In this document: positions 5,182 through 5,443 of the stretch, in pieces
Layout of the letters: each line of letters starts with the position of its first letter
Numbering within the stretch: the first letter of the stretch is position 1
Source: Gammaproteobacteria bacterium
GTDB taxonomy: Bacteria; Pseudomonadota; Gammaproteobacteria; GCA-001735895
Assembly: GCA_027293245.1 (NCBI GenBank)
Contig: JAPUFZ010000014.1
Span: 1-5,443 of the forward strand
Direction of reading: 5' to 3'
Length of the DNA stretch: 5,443 bases
Position numbers and translations under genes: made by a program
The notes under the pieces: generated by a model
The model's database searches: none
Told to the model about the DNA's origin: nothing
The model's input: only the letters and a program-made list of their open reading frames with translations

Positions 5182-5443
5182 CCTGAAATAATTTCTACCT
5201 CATCGGCAGGGGATTTGATTTTCATCAAATAGATCTCCTTACTTTGAATCGCAAATATATAAAGCCAGTGGTTACGATGTTCGACTCGATACCCGGCCTT
5301 AAAGTCCAAACCGAGCAAACTCTGCACCAGCATCTTATTGACATTTCGATGGCCGATGACCAGCACGTGTCCATCCTGGGCAACTGAACGTGTAATTTCT
5401 TGAAGAGGTTTTTGAATACGAGCATAAACGGCCCTGAGGTTTT
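5163..5443 (-). CDS. Histidine phosphatase superfamily protein, C-terminal part (5' end outside window)
   Basis: Ninety-two C-terminal residues are visible; the frame is open to the window edge, so the N-terminus with the catalytic RHG motif is missing. The part seen starts NLRAVYARIQKPLQEITRSV and continues with DGHVLVIGHRNVNKMLVQSL. The GHRNVN stretch is the usual place of the second catalytic histidine in phosphoglycerate-mutase-like phosphatases (strand-GHR-helix), and LLGLD follows as expected. The protein then ends in a strand-rich segment (HWLYIFAIQSK, IYLMKIK). The internal GTG at 5366 is not a credible start because the frame continues upstream with protein-like sequence. It converges on the CDP-alcohol transferase with a 19-bp overlap of 3' ends. 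A role in dephosphorylating an intermediate of the same pathway is inference from position. Confidence 0.75.
   Translation of the reverse strand, partial: NLRAVYARIQKPLQEITRSVAQDGHVLVIGHRNVNKMLVQSLLGLDFKAGYRVEHRNHWLYIFAIQSKEIYLMKIKSPADEVEIISGYGEID

Noticed and set aside
1..5443. tRNA, rRNA or CRISPR array
   Set aside because: No cloverleaf with a GGTTCGAATCC-type arm, no rRNA landmarks and no regularly spaced direct repeats were seen by eye.

Overview
The window looks like chromosomal DNA of a Gram-negative proteobacterium, probably a gammaproteobacterium. The basis is moderate GC content, an outer-membrane-type DUF1207 barrel with a classical signal peptide, and an intergenic repeat of the CGTCATCCCGG...CCGGGATGACG class common in proteobacteria. 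This placement is an inference; no rRNA or marker gene is present.

Layout. Positions 1-183 are a MITE-like element with perfect 25-bp terminal inverted repeats enclosing a second, unrelated palindromic repeat. A single-gene unit follows on +: a class I SAM-dependent methyltransferase (310-993). It converges on two minus-strand genes, a DUF1207 outer-membrane protein (1097-1981) and a TerB-like cytoplasmic protein (2171-2734), the latter with a strong Shine-Dalgarno and a recognisable promoter. About 820 bp without a convincing gene come next (2806-3631). This stretch holds a short coding-like relic, two candidate sigma-70 promoters and several inverted repeats, and it leads into the most interesting part of the window.

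Positions 3632-5443 carry a headgroup-activation and transfer module. It comprises a PntC/LicC-like cytidylyltransferase (3632-4471), a CDP-alcohol phosphatidyltransferase with an intact DG-x2-AR-x8-G-x3-D-x3-D motif (4507-5181), and the C-terminal part of a histidine-phosphatase-superfamily protein on the opposite strand (5163-5443, cut by the window edge). The logical chemistry is CTP + phospho- or phosphono-alcohol -> CDP-alcohol, then transfer of the headgroup to a membrane or glycan acceptor. The PntC-like motifs suggest 2-aminoethylphosphonate or phosphocholine as the activated compound, but the sequence cannot decide the substrate. No phosphonate-forming enzyme (PepM, Ppd) lies inside the window.

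The oddest feature is the junction between these two genes. An ATG overlaps the stop of the cytidylyltransferase as ATGA, in frame with the transferase, but its frame is closed by an amber TAG after 11 codons. The transferase frame then reopens with a TTG only 3 nt later. This is either a fresh nonsense mutation, a sequence error, or a short leader with termination-reinitiation.
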